Assembly (NCBI GenBank): GCA_028282195.1
Contig: JANQII010000332.1
Span: forward strand, 1 to 37,791
Direction: 5' to 3'
DNA: 37,791 bases
Source of the DNA: Prolixibacteraceae bacterium
Lineage (GTDB): Bacteria; Bacteroidota; Bacteroidia; Bacteroidales; Prolixibacteraceae
Made by a program: the position numbers and the translations under genes. Every line of letters starts with the position of its first letter. Position 1 is the first letter of the stretch. Positions 37,555 through 37,791 of this stretch are shown here, in pieces. Under the pieces are notes generated by a model. The model saw only the letters and a list, made by a program, of their open reading frames with translations. It was not told the DNA's origin and searched no databases.

Positions 37555-37620
37555 TTAGTAGCGGGACCGGACTTGAACCGACGTCCGGAAACTGCCGGAT
37601 ATGGATCCAACGAGCTACTC
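37555..37620 (-). pseudogene. tRNA 3'-portion-like fragment 2
   Basis: The minus strand reads GAGTAGCTCG (D-arm 3' side), GTTGGATCCATATCC (degenerate anticodon arm), GGACGTCGGTTCAAGTCC (T arm) and GGTCCCGCTA (acceptor 3' strand). The 5' acceptor and D-stem strands are absent and the anticodon arm cannot form a normal 7-base loop, so it is not a functional tRNA. The GIY-YIG stop codon (37615-37617) lies inside it and a terminator follows. It shares ttagtagcggg and ttgaaccgacg with fragment 1, in the same orientation. Confidence 0.7.
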
Positions 37621-37791
37621 TTGTTTTAGAATTTTTTTTCGGATAAAATTCCTTCCCTGATGTGATTTGAGTTCTTTTTCCCGCTGGAGAGTGAGCTAAT
37701 GGTTTCCCGGAAAATTCTTCTAAGTGTATGATTTTCCATGGGCGAAATCTTTTTGTCCATCCTTTGGGAAGATTGTTATGGGCAAATAACC
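37615..37791 (-). pseudogene. GIY-YIG nuclease gene, 3' part, frameshifted; runs off right edge
   Basis: From the right edge one minus-strand frame reads LFAHNNLPKGWTKRFRPWKI then IHLEEFSGKPLA, the C-terminal half of small GIY-YIG (UvrC-like) nucleases. The matching family end LTLQREKELKSHQGRNFIRK, finishing ILKQE, is found in another frame from about 37694 and stops at TAG (37615-37617). The change of frame near 37691-37696 (gctcac) indicates a small indel. The catalytic GIY-YIG motif lies outside the window; the conserved Glu-containing REKELKS is present. Without correction, the first frame continues through the tRNA-like sequence and terminator. Confidence 0.7.

Noticed and set aside
37482-37614. 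Read-through ORF across the tRNA-like sequence and terminator as a native GIY-YIG C-terminus
   Set aside because: The family C-terminus is found in another frame that stops at 37615, so the long read-through frame is a frameshift product.
35713-37620. Functional tRNA genes
   Set aside because: Both sequences lack the 5' acceptor and D-stem strands, and the T arm or the anticodon arm is damaged.

Overview
The window looks like the chromosome of a Bacteroidota (Bacteroidia-like) bacterium. It has a SusC/SusD pair, an ECF sigma/FecR pair, Bacteroidetes-type -7 boxes (TAnnTTTG) in front of several genes, Q-type signal-peptide junctions, very AT-rich ribosome binding regions and many small dispersed palindromes. 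No species can be named from this sequence alone.

Layout. (1) Positions 1-17927 are a polysaccharide-utilisation locus read almost wholly on the minus strand: ECF sigma factor, FecR anti-sigma, SusC with an N-terminal STN domain, SusD, a DUF6067-type glycosidase-like protein, an SGNH hydrolase broken by a toxin-antitoxin insertion, a GH2 beta-galactosidase and a GH172 (DUF2961) enzyme, with a divergent SASA/CE6-like acetylesterase at 17139. The likely logic is that glycan import through SusC/SusD signals via the STN domain to FecR and the sigma factor, and the secreted enzymes trim a galactose- and furanose-containing, probably acetylated glycan. The substrate is inference. (2) 18072-20178 hold two GIN-domain (DUF2807) envelope proteins and a Spy/CpxP-like protein. 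(3) 20479-25793 are housekeeping genes: coaX, a membrane-anchored receiver protein, an S41 C-terminal protease, a POT-like transporter and an alkyladenine glycosylase. (4) 26032-28901 are the rplM-rpsI-rpsB-tsf translation operon with a clear promoter, a long leader, an internal hairpin before rpsB and a terminator. (5) 28981-30561 are an accessory patch with higBA, a MITE and a mazF-type toxin-antitoxin pair. (6) 30689-35657 hold a TauE/SafE permease, a methyltransferase, a flavin reductase and an M3 peptidase. (7) 35678-37791 are a decayed mobile-element zone: two tRNA-3'-half-like fragments in direct orientation, each followed by a terminator, a frameshifted DedA-like pseudogene, a Bro-N antirepressor-like gene and, at the right edge, the end of a frameshifted GIY-YIG nuclease gene whose stop codon lies inside the second tRNA-like fragment.

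Non-coding DNA is rich in repeats: a TIR element with a TTA duplication at 160-319, two oppositely oriented copies of a second MITE (9741-9889 and 29741-29889), two near-identical 42-base hairpins (18023 and 31482), clusters of CTGCC/GGCAG palindromes, and a 42-bp in-frame repeat at the left edge. The observations I rate highest are the GIY-YIG/tRNA-like/terminator arrangement, the toxin-antitoxin insertion inside an esterase gene, the matched Asp and His ladders in the two GIN-domain proteins, and the pseudoknot-capable region upstream of the Spy-like gene. Start codons were moved from the longest open frame wherever signal peptides or family N-termini demanded it; each entry says so.
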